A stretch of 64,000 nucleotides of DNA from positions 48,412 through 112,411 of the forward strand of contig CAYLRO010000001.1 of NCBI GenBank assembly GCA_964386635.1, written 5' to 3'. This DNA is from Sabulitectum sp964386635 (lineage in GTDB: Bacteria > Fermentibacterota > Fermentibacteria > Fermentibacterales > JCC-6). The number at the start of each line of letters is the position of its first letter. Position 1 is the first letter of the stretch. A model generated the notes under the pieces. The model was given only the letters and a program-made list of their open reading frames with translations, was not told the origin of the DNA and made no database searches. Position numbers and translations under genes: made by a program. Shown here piece by piece: positions 18,208-27,002 of the stretch.

Positions 18208-20072
18208 TTTTTTCTCCCTTCAACAGTGTTACTCCTGCAAGCCGGGGAGTGTTCCCTGAGAAAGTCCATTGCTTCGTGACAGGCTACCCTGCGGAAAGGA
18301 GGAAGAGCTCTGATGAGCTTTGACGCATATCCTGCTGTTACAAGCCGGCTGTCCAGTATGAAAACCGCTCCTGAATCTGTTTCCGACCTGATCAGCCTTC
18401 CGGCTCCCTGCCTGAGCCTGGTTGCCGCCTCAGGGATCATTACTGAGGTGAAGCTGCTTCTCCCCTGCTCTTCACAGAGATTCATTCTTGCCTTCATCAG
18501 AGGATGACCCGGGCTCGGGAAAGGAATACGGTCAATTACCAGAGCCTGAAGAAGCTCACCGGGAAGATCAATCCCCTCCCAGAAACTTGCGGTTCCAAGA
18601 ATTATACCTCTGGGGTCCTCTCTGAATCTTCGCAATATCTCAGATCTGTTTATTCTTCCCTGAACCAGAATAGAAAGATCTCCCACAGGCTCTGCCTCAG
18701 CCAGAGCAGTACACAATTCCAGGTTTCTGTAGCTTGTAAAGAGGATCATGGTTCTTCCCTGAAGAATGGATGCAGCTTCAGATGCAACACTCCAGGCTAT
18801 GCGGGCAATCTGGTTGTGATCGTTGTGACGGGCAGTTTCAGGGGAAAGAACCAGAACGGACCTGGAACTGTAATCGAATGGGCTTTCAAATATTACTCTC
18901 TCAGCTTCTTCCGGAACACCCAGCAGAGAGTCGTAATAACTGAATGACCCGCCGGATGCAAGAGTTGCACTTGTAAGGAGCACAGCAGGAAAACTGCTGT
19001 AGAGTCTGTCCTTCAGCTGGGGACCGGGATTAACAGGTACACACTTCAGATGCAGGTGCCTTCCGTTCTTCTCCGTGAAGCAGCACCACCCTGCGCCGTC
19101 TGACTGTGAAATTGCCACAGATGTTTTCTCAACAGAGGAAAGTATCCTGCATGCGCCTGCGAACTCTTCATCCTCTGAAAGCGATTCTCTGATGCTTGAA
19201 GCAGAATCAGCTGCGGTCTCAAGGTCTGCCTGGATGTCAGATACCTGAATCTCACCTGAATCTTCACCTGCAGAGACAATCCTTGAAATCACTGCTGTGA
19301 GTTCTCTGGTCTGATCAAGCAGAACAGTTTTCTTCTCAATATCAGCGCTGCTTAAAACAACAGCGTCCAGAACTCCATTAAGCATGTTCTCACTCAGATG
19401 GTGCCCCAGTGTGGATGAAGCCGCACCGTAAAGAGCGTGAGCCTCGTCTGCAACCAGCAGCCATGCTTCCGGAATAAGATCGCCTGTTTCCAATCCGCTC
19501 AGGAGAAGGTGATGGTTCACAACAAGGACAGATGCTTTCCTTGCTCTGTTCCTGGCTTTGTAATAGTGGCATTCATTGATTCGGGGACAGCTGCTGCGAA
19601 GACAGTCCAGAGCGTCTCCAGCCATCTTTTTTCTTGCAGCTGCCGGTAAGTCCTGCATTGACAGATCACCCTCCATTGTGCCTGAAAACAAACCGGGAGC
19701 CAGGGATTCCCCCCAGGCGTCCAGTTTTCTCAGGCACAGATAGTTGGATCTCCCTTTCAGAACAGCTGCGGAAACTTCAATTCCCAGTATCTTCGCCACA
19801 GCGGGTATATCTTTATTCATAAGCTGATCCTGGAGAGTAAGGGTTGCAGTGGAAATCACACAGGCCTGACCTGAAAGAACCGCCGGAAGCAGATAGGCAA
19901 AACTCTTTCCCACACCTGTGCCGGCCTCCAGCACTGAAGTGCCTCCCAGCTGAATGAGATCGGAAACGGCAGAAGCCATCTGCAGCTGTGGTATTCTGGG
20001 TGAGTACCCCGGCTGAACCTTCCTTATGCGGCTGCCGTTAAGGATCGATGCAACCTGTTCAGAAAGAGTCAC
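18204..20072 (-). CDS. DinG/XPD-type ATP-dependent DNA helicase
   Basis: Superfamily 2 helicase of the DinG/YoaA iron-sulfur type. Walker A is EAGTGVGKSFAYLLP, motif II is VADEAHAL, and the cluster-loop cysteines are visible around LRSSCPRINECHYYK plus an upstream NYLCLRK. Motif V/VI region includes GTASFWEGIDLPG and RLRQGAGRLIR. I start it at GTG 20072, which forms GTGA with the recJ stop and has GAGGG upstream; a longer frame to 20138 would overlap recJ by 70 bases. The 622 residues are standard. It probably unwinds damaged or R-loop DNA, in an operon with recJ. Confidence 0.93.
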   Translation of the reverse strand: MTLSEQVASILNGSRIRKVQPGYSPRIPQLQMASAVSDLIQLGGTSVLEAGTGVGKSFAYLLPAVLSGQACVISTATLTLQDQLMNKDIPAVAKILGIEVSAAVLKGRSNYLCLRKLDAWGESLAPGLFSGTMEGDLSMQDLPAAARKKMAGDALDCLRSSCPRINECHYYKARNRARKASVLVVNHHLLLSGLETGDLIPEAWLLVADEAHALYGAASSTLGHHLSENMLNGVLDAVVLSSADIEKKTVLLDQTRELTAVISRIVSAGEDSGEIQVSDIQADLETAADSASSIRESLSEDEEFAGACRILSSVEKTSVAISQSDGAGWCCFTEKNGRHLHLKCVPVNPGPQLKDRLYSSFPAVLLTSATLASGGSFSYYDSLLGVPEEAERVIFESPFDYSSRSVLVLSPETARHNDHNQIARIAWSVASEAASILQGRTMILFTSYRNLELCTALAEAEPVGDLSILVQGRINRSEILRRFREDPRGIILGTASFWEGIDLPGELLQALVIDRIPFPSPGHPLMKARMNLCEEQGRSSFTSVMIPEAATRLRQGAGRLIRSETDSGAVFILDSRLVTAGYASKLIRALPPFRRVACHEAMDFLREHSPACRSNTVEGRKK

Positions 20073-21742
20073 TTTGCCCTCGGAGCTGCAGGTTTTATAT
20101 CCTCGAGAACCAGTTGAACATTGTCGCCGCCCCGCCATCTGTCAGGCTTGAGTTTGAATGCGATGTCCAGCGGTCTGTTCAGTTCCGATGTTCTGTCACC
20201 CATGTTAAACCCGATAGTTCTCAGAACATGTGCGCCCTGCTGAAAATTGATCTGCAGGTGCTTTCCCTCTCTGCCTACAGTTCTGTAGGATGCAGCGAAG
20301 AGCCCCCGTGAAATCCAAACAGGTTCAGGATTCCCCTGACCGAACGGACCCAGCAGGTTAACCGCAGAAAGGGTGGAGGCGCTGCACTGGTCAGGTTGAA
20401 GCCCGCCATCGATATAGAGAACAGGCAATTCCGGTTCACTGAACATCTTCCGGGCCTGTTCCTCCACAAAAGACTTGAACTCCTGGTACTTCTCTCTGAG
20501 AATAGTGATACCTGCAGCCATGGAGTGTCCTCCGAATCTCTCCAGAAGACCGGCCTCCATAGCCATGGACAGCAGACCGTGCACAGGCATTCCGGGAACT
20601 CCTCTGGCGCTGCCTCTGCCTCTGTCGTCATCCCACGAGATGAGAATAGCCGGTCTGTTCATGCTGCCGGCAATCTTGGAAGCGGAGATGCCTATAACAC
20701 CTGGATGCCACCGGGAAGATGCTGCAACGCATACAGATGCTGTTGATCTGGACAATTCAGGCAGAGCTTCCTCAAAAACCATACTGTCAAGGGATTTTCT
20801 TCTGGTGTTGGATCTGTCCAGTTCTGAAGCCAGTTCTTCCGCTTCCCTGGGATCTGCAGCAAGAAGCAGTGCCAGAGCTTTGTCTGCATGGGTAATCCTG
20901 CCTGCTGAATTGATTCTGGGGCCTATTCCAAAACCCAGATCGAATGCCGAGAGAGATTCCTTCTGAATTTCGGCTTTTCGAAGAAGTGCTTCTATCCCTG
21001 GACACGGGTCGGTCTGCATCACCTTCAGTCCCCATTTTACCAGATTTCTGTTGTCTCCTGTAAGATTCACCATATCACATACAGTACCGATGGCAACAAG
21101 ATCGGGCATCATTTCCCTGGGAAGCTCTGCTGTAAAAAGACCTCGAAGTACAGTGTGAATTACCCCTGCACCGGAAAGATACCGCCATGGCTGTTCATGA
21201 TTATCGGCAAGTTCCGGATCAACAATGGCATGGGCATCCGGCAGGGTGTCCTCCGGAACGTGATGATCTGTGATTATCACTTTAATCCCGGCCTCTTTAA
21301 GGATTCTAACTTCATCAACAGCCGTTATGCCGCAATCCACCGTCACCAGCAGCTTAACCTTCTCAGCAATGCATTTACTTACACCGGTTTCTCCCAGACC
21401 ATAACCTTCAGTGAACCTGCAGGGGATGTGGTGAATTACATCAGCACCCAGATACCTGAGAACTCGAACCGCAGTAGCTGCAGCTGTAATGCCGTCAGCA
21501 TCAAAATCTCCGTGGATCATTATTTTCTCACCGGCAGCAACGGCGTCTCCAATTAGAGAAACAGCCGTTTCAGCACCTGGAAGAGCCTTCCAGGAAGAAC
21601 AGAAATTGTAATCCGATGAAATAAATTCCCGCGTGAGCCCTCTTCTCTGAAGAAGAGAGCGAACCGGGTCAGGAAGGTCATTCCAGTTTTCCGAAGGGTC
21701 CACAGCAGGACTTTCCGGTCTTGCCAGCCATCTGTACTTCAA
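20069..21742 (-). CDS. recJ: Single-stranded-DNA-specific exonuclease RecJ
   Basis: 5'-3' exonuclease in recombination and repair. DHH motifs are present: HGDFDADGITAAATA, TVDCGI, ITDHHVP and GTVCDMV, then the DHHA1 region with RWHPGVIGI and GGHSMAAGI. The start is TTG 21742 giving MKYRWLARPESP, preceded by CAGGAG at six bases. The frame is open further to a GTG at 21802, but that lies inside the RNase P RNA gene and cannot be the real start. The protein is 557 residues. Its stop overlaps the helicase start. Confidence 0.96.
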   Translation of the reverse strand: MKYRWLARPESPAVDPSENWNDLPDPVRSLLQRRGLTREFISSDYNFCSSWKALPGAETAVSLIGDAVAAGEKIMIHGDFDADGITAAATAVRVLRYLGADVIHHIPCRFTEGYGLGETGVSKCIAEKVKLLVTVDCGITAVDEVRILKEAGIKVIITDHHVPEDTLPDAHAIVDPELADNHEQPWRYLSGAGVIHTVLRGLFTAELPREMMPDLVAIGTVCDMVNLTGDNRNLVKWGLKVMQTDPCPGIEALLRKAEIQKESLSAFDLGFGIGPRINSAGRITHADKALALLLAADPREAEELASELDRSNTRRKSLDSMVFEEALPELSRSTASVCVAASSRWHPGVIGISASKIAGSMNRPAILISWDDDRGRGSARGVPGMPVHGLLSMAMEAGLLERFGGHSMAAGITILREKYQEFKSFVEEQARKMFSEPELPVLYIDGGLQPDQCSASTLSAVNLLGPFGQGNPEPVWISRGLFAASYRTVGREGKHLQINFQQGAHVLRTIGFNMGDRTSELNRPLDIAFKLKPDRWRGGDNVQLVLEDIKPAAPRAK

Positions 21743-21762
21743 ATATCTCTCCTGATTCAATG

Positions 21763-22089
21763 GGATCCGGTCGAGCTGTAAGCCGGGTTCTGTATTGCTC
21801 ACGCAACAGTGGCCATCCGTCTGAGATGTTCGTTACCGAACACCTTTAGCGGCCAACCCGAAGAACCGGGAGAACGGGCAGTTCTCCAGCTTGAAGCTGT
21901 TCTTCCTATTTGGCCTTGCACCGAACGGGGTTTGCCTCTTTTCACCCTTACGCACCATGGCGCAGGTTTCGTTTCTGTGGCACTTTCCCTGCATTACTGC
22001 ACCAGGGATTTCCCCTGCGTCCCGCCCTGCGGAGCCCGGACTTTCCTCTCGATCTTAAAGACCAAGCGACCACCCGCCCGGCCGGATCC
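21763..22089 (-). ncRNA. rnpB: RNase P RNA (class A)
   Basis: Catalytic RNA that matures tRNA 5' ends. The minus strand carries the conserved blocks in order: GAGGAAAGTCCGGGCTCC, CAGGGAAAGTGCCACAGAAA, GGTGCAAGGCCAAATAG, CAGACGGATGGCCACT and ACAGAACCCGGCTTA. Ends are set by the P1 helix: GGATCCGG at 22089-22082 pairs with CCGGATCC at 21770-21763. About 327 nucleotides, a normal size. It starts only 8 bases after the stop of the zinc-ribbon gene and ends 20 bases before the recJ start, so it is embedded in a protein operon. Confidence 0.97.
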
Positions 22090-22097
22090 TTTGATTA

Positions 22098-22811
22098 CTA
22101 TAAAGAACTGTCTTCAGTCCAAACAACAAAACTGCCGCAAATCGGGCAGGAAAATGTTCTACCGCCTTTTATCTCTCCGGCACTCTGAGGAGGAATTTTG
22201 GTCAGACAGCTTCCGCATGCTCCTTCTTTGAGCCCTGTAACCGCTTCCCTGTGACCGCTTGTCCTGGCTTTCTCATACATTCTGAGATATCTGGGGTCAA
22301 CCCTGTCGGCGGCCTGGATTCTCTCTTTCTCCAGCTCAGCAAGATCGATCTGGAGCTGAGACAGCTTTTCCTTGAGATTCATCCCTCTGGCCTGGGATCT
22401 CCTCACTGCTCTGTCTCTCTCTTTCTCGGCTCTTTCAAGACTCCCGGCAGCTTCGTCCTCCTGGTACATAGCTTCAAGTATCCTGCTGTCGATCTGATCT
22501 ATCATCTTCTCCGCATGGGATATCTGATTCAGCATTGCGGAATATTCCTCATTGGATTTCAATGAGAGCAGACGACTTTTATAGTCGGATATCCTGGTCT
22601 GCTGATCTGTTCTCTCAGATGCCAGCTTCTTCTGCTCCTGTTGCACAGATTCCATTTTCTGCTGAAAAGCAGCGAATTTTGCCTGGTGAGCTTCTGTTTC
22701 CTTACTGTGTATCCCCATCTCAGCCGGAATAGAATCAACATCGGCCTTAAGCCTGTCTATCTTCCTGTCCAGGTCCTGGAGATCCAGCAGTCTTGCTATG
22801 AATTCTTCCAT
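22098..22811 (-). CDS. Coiled-coil protein with C-terminal C4 zinc ribbon (CT398-like)
   Basis: The first about 170 residues are a long charged coiled coil (LLDLQDLDRKIDRLKADV and following). The C-terminus holds CGSC around residue 200 and CPICG around 223, a four-cysteine zinc ribbon. This layout matches the zf-RING_7 / CT398 family, whose chlamydial member binds sigma-54 and export proteins; here the role is unknown. It follows the tRNA terminator directly and is the first gene of the transcription unit containing rnpB and recJ. The sequence upstream is too short to show a clear promoter. Confidence 0.88.
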   Translation of the reverse strand: MEEFIARLLDLQDLDRKIDRLKADVDSIPAEMGIHSKETEAHQAKFAAFQQKMESVQQEQKKLASERTDQQTRISDYKSRLLSLKSNEEYSAMLNQISHAEKMIDQIDSRILEAMYQEDEAAGSLERAEKERDRAVRRSQARGMNLKEKLSQLQIDLAELEKERIQAADRVDPRYLRMYEKARTSGHREAVTGLKEGACGSCLTKIPPQSAGEIKGGRTFSCPICGSFVVWTEDSSL

Positions 22812-22833
22812 GCGATACCAATCCGTTCTCCAT

Positions 22834-22862
22834 TAAAAAAGCGGACACCATAAGGTGTCCGC
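22834..22862 (-). terminator. Rho-independent terminator of the tRNA-Met/tRNA-Val unit
   Basis: Nine-base perfect stem GCGGACACC / GGTGTCCGC with a 4-base loop, followed on the minus strand by TTTTTTA. It lies 4 bases after the CCA end of tRNA-Val. Confidence 0.9.
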
Positions 22863-22866
22863 GTTC

Positions 22867-22942
22867 TGGTGGGCGGGACAGGGCTTGAACCTGCGACCCC
22901 AAACGTGTGAAGCTTGTGCTCTTCCAACTGAGCTACCCGCCC
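22867..22942 (-). tRNA. tRNA-Val (anticodon CAC)
   Basis: Cloverleaf: acceptor GGGCGGG / CCCGCCC, D stem GCTC/GAGC, anticodon stem CAAGC/GTTTG with loop TTCACAC (anticodon CAC), T arm GCAGG-TTCAAGC-CCTGT, and an encoded 3' ACCA. Co-transcribed with the tRNA 18 bases upstream. Confidence 0.97.
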
Positions 22943-22960
22943 TTCAGAACAATGTTTAAA

Positions 22961-23037
22961 TGGTGGGCCCACCTGGACTCGAACCAGGGACCGACCGGTT
23001 ATGAGCCGGTGGCTCTAGCCAACTGAGCTATGGGCCC
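22961..23037 (-). tRNA. tRNA with anticodon CAT (elongator Met, or Ile2)
   Basis: Acceptor GGGCCCA/TGGGCCC, anticodon stem ACCGG/CCGGT around loop CTCATAA, T arm with GGTTCGAGTCC, encoded ACCA. The perfect first acceptor pair and the lack of a GGG/CCC anticodon stem rule out the initiator. Elongator Met and lysidine-type Ile2 cannot be told apart by eye. Confidence 0.95.
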
Positions 23038-23048
23038 TTTGAACGCCG

Positions 23049-23077
23049 AATTTACCCCGTCTGATCAGTTTTGTCAA
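23049..23077 (-). promoter_or_regulatory. Sigma-70 promoter of the tRNA-Met/tRNA-Val unit
   Basis: On the minus strand TTGACA (23077-23072), a 17-base spacer, and TAAATT (23054-23049), followed 12 bases later by the tRNA 5' end. The same -35/-10 pair precedes rpsT. Confidence 0.8.
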
Positions 23078-23079
23078 GG

Positions 23080-23108
23080 TTGCACAGGGCTTCATCATCA
23101 ATTACATT
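23080..23108 (+). promoter_or_regulatory. Promoter of tRNA-Leu (divergent)
   Basis: TTGCAC (23080-23085), a 17-base spacer, TACATT (23103-23108), and the tRNA-Leu 5' end 11 bases downstream. Its -35 box lies 2 bases from that of the divergent tRNA promoter. Confidence 0.6.
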
Positions 23109-23118
23109 CAGGCTCTGT

Positions 23119-23204
23119 GCCGGAGTGGCGGAATGGCAGACGCGACGGACTCAAAATCCGTTGCCCGCAAGGGTGTGAGGGTTCAAGTCCCTCCTCCGGT
23201 ACCA
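23119..23204 (+). tRNA. tRNA-Leu (anticodon CAA)
   Basis: Class II tRNA of 86 bases: acceptor GCCGGAG/CTCCGGT, anticodon stem ACGGA/TCCGT with loop CTCAAAA (anticodon CAA), long variable arm (TGCCCGCAAGGGTG), T arm GAGGGTTCAAGTCCCTC, encoded ACCA. One of only two genes on the plus strand. Confidence 0.97.
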
Positions 23205-23317
23205 GATATCCTCAGGATGTATGCTCTGCCGGTTCCGTTCGCTCTTTCCAGATAAGTCCCTGGGAATTCTCATAAAGCTTCTCCGTAATGAAATCTCGAA
23301 ACTGAACAAAGGTCAGG

Positions 23318-24457
23318 TCAGTTGCTGACTTCCGAAACAGCCGATGCAAGCAGGTTTATGCTCAAAGGAGGCGGGACTTTCACCAGTTTAAGATCTTCCC
23401 CGTGAGTAAAGTCAGAATTTGAAACCAGGACCAGCCCCACTCCTGATCTTTCCAGTTCAACAGCAACACTGATCATGTCCGGATCGTCTGAAAAATCGTC
23501 AGAGACCACAAAGTGGAATCTTCCAGGATTCTCCTCGATAAGAATTGCCGCACTTGCCGGAGAATCAACCTCAATCACCTGGAAACCTATCATCTGAAGC
23601 ATTTCTGTACCTGAATGGTCACTGTCACTTTCAGTAATGTAAAGCACTGCCCTTCTTATTCCAGAACTCAACTGGCCCTTGGTTGTTCTTATGGACTTTT
23701 TGGACTGGCACTCTGCAGGGAATGTAATAAGCACCTGACCGCCTGGATCCGCATAGAGCTTCATTGGACATGTGTCCTTAAGCTCTATGAGCTTGTCGCC
23801 TCCATTTCTGGAGAGCATGATGGCATTTTCTACAAGTCTTGCAGCATTCACCGGAGAGAAGAGATCAGCCACTGAAGAACCCGGAGGCACATTGTCTCCC
23901 AGTTCAGGAGGCAGAGTACCTCCGGTCTCTGAGACAAGAAGATCCCTGGACAGGGCTTCACCTGAAATCTTTGCAAAAACGAAAGCAGTATCTGAATCTG
24001 TAAGAGCTCTTTTAAAAAGATTAAAGCTGACCTCTGCCGTCCTGCTGCCTCCGAGAAGAGTTGAATCGTTAATCACAAGAATGTCGGCTTTCCTGCCGCT
24101 GATCCTTATTCTCCTCTGAAACACAAGAACAGGGATCTTCACACCGGTAGAGTCAATGATGTGTCCTGTTACAGGATGACCGGGGGCGGATATGCTGGAC
24201 TCTTCAGTGGTCTCAATAGAGAGACCGGCTGATCTCAGGGTTTGACCCACCAGGGAGAACCGCTGGACTCCGAACAGGTCCAGGGCGTAGTCGTTTACTT
24301 CCATGATCACGCCCTCATCCACATCTCTGATCACCAGGCCGCAGGGAAGATTTCTAAGAACCGTGTTCTGTCCTTCGGAATCCGGGCGAAATGCGGAAAG
24401 CTGCGGTTCATCAGCAGCTCGTAGTTTTGCAAGAATGTCCCGAACGCTTTCGCTCAT
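23318..24457 (-). CDS. PAS-domain protein with C-terminal receiver-like domain (379 aa)
   Basis: ATG 24457 has AAAGG seven bases upstream. Residues about 30-130 form a PAS domain (GLVIRDVDEGVIMEVNDYAL), a second PAS-like or linker segment follows, and residues about 270-379 fold like a response-regulator receiver (AVLYITESDSDHSG, then FHFVVSDDFSDDPD, LVLVSN, and a KVPPP motif at the conserved Lys). The candidate phosphoacceptor Asp in VVSDD is present. No kinase core or DNA-binding domain is visible, so it is probably a signalling adaptor. It lies 33 bases after the GGDEF-HEAT gene. Confidence 0.8.
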   Translation of the reverse strand: MSESVRDILAKLRAADEPQLSAFRPDSEGQNTVLRNLPCGLVIRDVDEGVIMEVNDYALDLFGVQRFSLVGQTLRSAGLSIETTEESSISAPGHPVTGHIIDSTGVKIPVLVFQRRIRISGRKADILVINDSTLLGGSRTAEVSFNLFKRALTDSDTAFVFAKISGEALSRDLLVSETGGTLPPELGDNVPPGSSVADLFSPVNAARLVENAIMLSRNGGDKLIELKDTCPMKLYADPGGQVLITFPAECQSKKSIRTTKGQLSSGIRRAVLYITESDSDHSGTEMLQMIGFQVIEVDSPASAAILIEENPGRFHFVVSDDFSDDPDMISVAVELERSGVGLVLVSNSDFTHGEDLKLVKVPPPLSINLLASAVSEVSN

Positions 24458-24490
24458 TGACCAACCTTTCCTTTATCTACCTGAAAATGG

Positions 24491-26089
24491 TCACCCTAAT
24501 TTATTGTCGCCTGACACATAATTTGCAAGTGCTCCTGCCGCAACTGCCGCTGCTGCTGCAACAGGCCTTCTGTCAGTGCGTATAAAGGACTTCAGAAGGG
24601 CACCTGGATTAACACCTCCCTTCCTTGATACCCACCCCAGGAAGGCGCACAGAGCATCATCACCCACTCTCTCCCCCCGGTCCAGCCTGTTGGCTACACG
24701 GGCCACGCAGGATCTGTCCGCTGTTATGCTTCTTGCTTCAAGAAGCACAACTACCCGTCTGAAAAGATCACCGTAGAAATTCCCGAGACTGTTTTTCAAC
24801 CGTGCAATGCTTCCCTCACCCATGGTCCCCGGATATCCCTCAAAGAACCGTACTGCAAAGCCCGCCTGCATGTCTCCAGCCTCCAGGGAATTTACAGCCA
24901 CTTGTTCCAGCGCTTCAAGGTTGCTCCTCTCCATGCTGAAAAGGTTAAGAACAGGCGGAAGATCGCATTTCAATGAAAGTATCATATCTGCAGCCAGGTC
25001 TGTCCCAACTGTGCACAGCGCTCTGAAGGCTGCTTTTGCCGGTCTGTAATCCCTGGTTCCGCACAGCCTGTGCAGAAGCGGAGCCTCACTCCTGAGCCCC
25101 ATCATGGAAAGACCCTCAAGGGCAGCCCGTCGCTCTTCTGTGGTGTTCAGGATTCTCCCTGACGCCCTGGATACAGCAGCCGCCTCAAGAATATCAAGCC
25201 CCTGAAGCCAGCCGGATCTTCCAATGCCCCTGAGTACAGCTCTTCTCACCCAGGTTGACCTGTCTTCTGCCAGATATCTGATAACAGGCCCTGATTCACT
25301 TCCCATGGAAAGCACCAGCCCTTCCACAGATCTTGTCCGAACGTGTGGATTGCTGTCTTTCAGAGCTTCAAGAAGCATGTCTGTGCAAACAGCGTTACCG
25401 ATGTGTCCCAGGGCCAGAGCTGCGCTCTTTCTGAGATTCCAGTGGAAGGTTCCCTGGAGTATTCTGCCAAGTACAGAAACAGCATCTTCCTCTCTCAGTA
25501 CTCCACAAGCCTCAATGAGAGCTTTCAGATCAGGTGAAGGAAGATTTGCACCAAGAGCTTTCTCCAGAACCGGATAGACAGGTTCAATGATCAACTCACC
25601 CTTCATCCTCTTCTTGGTCTTTCCAGCGGCGGCGGCAAGTTTTTCCACAGAGCCATAGTTATCATCAGGACCGGTGAACACCAGGGAAACATCCAGCATT
25701 GGGAAGAACCGGTAGCTGCCCCTTCTGTCGAAGGTTTCTATACCACCCTGTTCCCTGTCTCTCTGGGAATAGAACCCCGGAACAATGCTCCTGAACCTCT
25801 GACGGGCTTCCTCCACTCCTTCTGCAAAACTATCTCCACTGCCTGCACAGATGAAGTCATCTCCACCTATGTGACCGACAAAGTGCTCCGGCAGTGATTC
25901 CACGAGGATCATTCCCAGTCGTCGGATTACCGCATCTCCAAGTGCAAAGCCATAGTGATCGTTAAAAGGTTTGAAGTTGATGATATCCACATACACTGCG
26001 GTCTGATTACCGGAAACGACCTGCTCTTCAAGAACCCGGCTGATGGACTGATTGCCGGGAAGGCCGGTAAGGGGATTTCTGTCAGTCAC
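24491..26089 (-). CDS. GGDEF domain fused to HEAT repeats (532 aa)
   Basis: Residues about 1-165 are a GGDEF domain (LTGLPGNQSI, VDIINFKPFNDHYGFALGD, HIGGDDFICAG). The catalytic signature reads GGDDF instead of GGDEF, so cyclase activity is uncertain; no RxxD inhibitory site is evident. Residues about 200-520 are HEAT repeats (RKSAALALGHIGN, VRTRSVEGLVL, VRRAVLRGIGRSG). The fusion suggests a c-di-GMP or scaffold sensor. It overlaps the DUF21 gene by 8 bases. Confidence 0.85.
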   Translation of the reverse strand: MTDRNPLTGLPGNQSISRVLEEQVVSGNQTAVYVDIINFKPFNDHYGFALGDAVIRRLGMILVESLPEHFVGHIGGDDFICAGSGDSFAEGVEEARQRFRSIVPGFYSQRDREQGGIETFDRRGSYRFFPMLDVSLVFTGPDDNYGSVEKLAAAAGKTKKRMKGELIIEPVYPVLEKALGANLPSPDLKALIEACGVLREEDAVSVLGRILQGTFHWNLRKSAALALGHIGNAVCTDMLLEALKDSNPHVRTRSVEGLVLSMGSESGPVIRYLAEDRSTWVRRAVLRGIGRSGWLQGLDILEAAAVSRASGRILNTTEERRAALEGLSMMGLRSEAPLLHRLCGTRDYRPAKAAFRALCTVGTDLAADMILSLKCDLPPVLNLFSMERSNLEALEQVAVNSLEAGDMQAGFAVRFFEGYPGTMGEGSIARLKNSLGNFYGDLFRRVVVLLEARSITADRSCVARVANRLDRGERVGDDALCAFLGWVSRKGGVNPGALLKSFIRTDRRPVAAAAAVAAGALANYVSGDNKLG

Positions 26090-27002
26090 TTGAACTCTCC
26101 GGGATCATCCTGGCAAGAATCATGGTGGGAGTTACAAGTCTGCCGGGCTGCCCCCTCGTATCCATGAGGACAGCTGCAGGGGATCGAGAACGCCAGAGTT
26201 CAGGCAGCATTTTCAGTACCGGGAAATCGCTGTCATAATATGGAAGACCATGCACCAGTCTTGTTATCGATCCTGTGCCATCCCACCTGACCAGCTTTGA
26301 GCCCCTTACAGTACCAGCCAGGGTAATGCCTGGTTTTTCCCAAACAAGAAGAAAGTCCTCGCCGGATTCCCTGAGAACCCGTACAGCTCTCTCCCTTGAG
26401 CAGGAAGCACTAACCCCGGGAAACCCTTTGAGAGCGCATGAATAGTCTTCATGAGGGACCTCTCCCATGGAAATCACAGCAGAGGCCAGCCTGCCCTGCC
26501 TTCCCCCGGCAGTAAGAAGCAGACCATTCACCTCTTTCCTGCTCTCGAAAAATCTTCCTTCTCCTTCTGTTCCGGCAATAAGACCGGCAATGGAAGATGC
26601 CGCTGCAATAATGGGATACAGAATGATACGCAGAACCTGAAGCACAGGAGCTGAACCTGCTGCAACAGAATCACTGCGGAATAAAGCAAGCTGCTTGGGT
26701 ATCACCTCGGCAAAAACAAGGAGAAACACCGCAGTGAAGAATGCGAAGAGAAATTGCCAGATACCTCCAAGTTCTGTGCCCCACCCGTGGCCGACACTTG
26801 AGGCGAGAACTACACCAACATTTGTACCAACCAGAGTTGTAACAAGATATCTGGAAGGTTTATTCAGAAACCAGAGAGCTCTGCCTCCCTTTTTACCCAT
26901 GGCCATAATCCTGATCCGTCCGGCTGCGGAAAATGCAGTCTCCGAACCACTGCAGAAGGCTGCCAGCAAACAGGCCATGACATAAACAAGAGCTTCACTC
27001 AT
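26082..27002 (-). CDS. CNNM-type (DUF21) membrane protein with degenerate CBS region
   Basis: Residues 1-150 are a DUF21/CNNM transmembrane domain (LLAAFCSGSETAFSAAGR, TTLVGTNVGVVLASS, EVIPKQLAL), a fold known to transport magnesium or other divalent ions. The C-terminal half keeps traces of a CBS pair (FLLVWEKPGITLAGTV) but no CorC_HlyC domain. Its ATG overlaps the stop of the larger paralogue upstream (ATGA), so the two may form a heteromer. Confidence 0.88.
   Translation of the reverse strand: MSEALVYVMACLLAAFCSGSETAFSAAGRIRIMAMGKKGGRALWFLNKPSRYLVTTLVGTNVGVVLASSVGHGWGTELGGIWQFLFAFFTAVFLLVFAEVIPKQLALFRSDSVAAGSAPVLQVLRIILYPIIAAASSIAGLIAGTEGEGRFFESRKEVNGLLLTAGGRQGRLASAVISMGEVPHEDYSCALKGFPGVSASCSRERAVRVLRESGEDFLLVWEKPGITLAGTVRGSKLVRWDGTGSITRLVHGLPYYDSDFPVLKMLPELWRSRSPAAVLMDTRGQPGRLVTPTMILARMIPESSSD

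Noticed and set aside
21743..21802. Upstream recJ start at GTG 21802
   Set aside because: It falls inside the RNase P RNA 3' region and P1 helix; TTG 21742 has a ribosome site.
22961..23037. Initiator tRNA-fMet
   Set aside because: The first acceptor pair is perfect and the anticodon stem lacks the GGG/CCC run of initiators.
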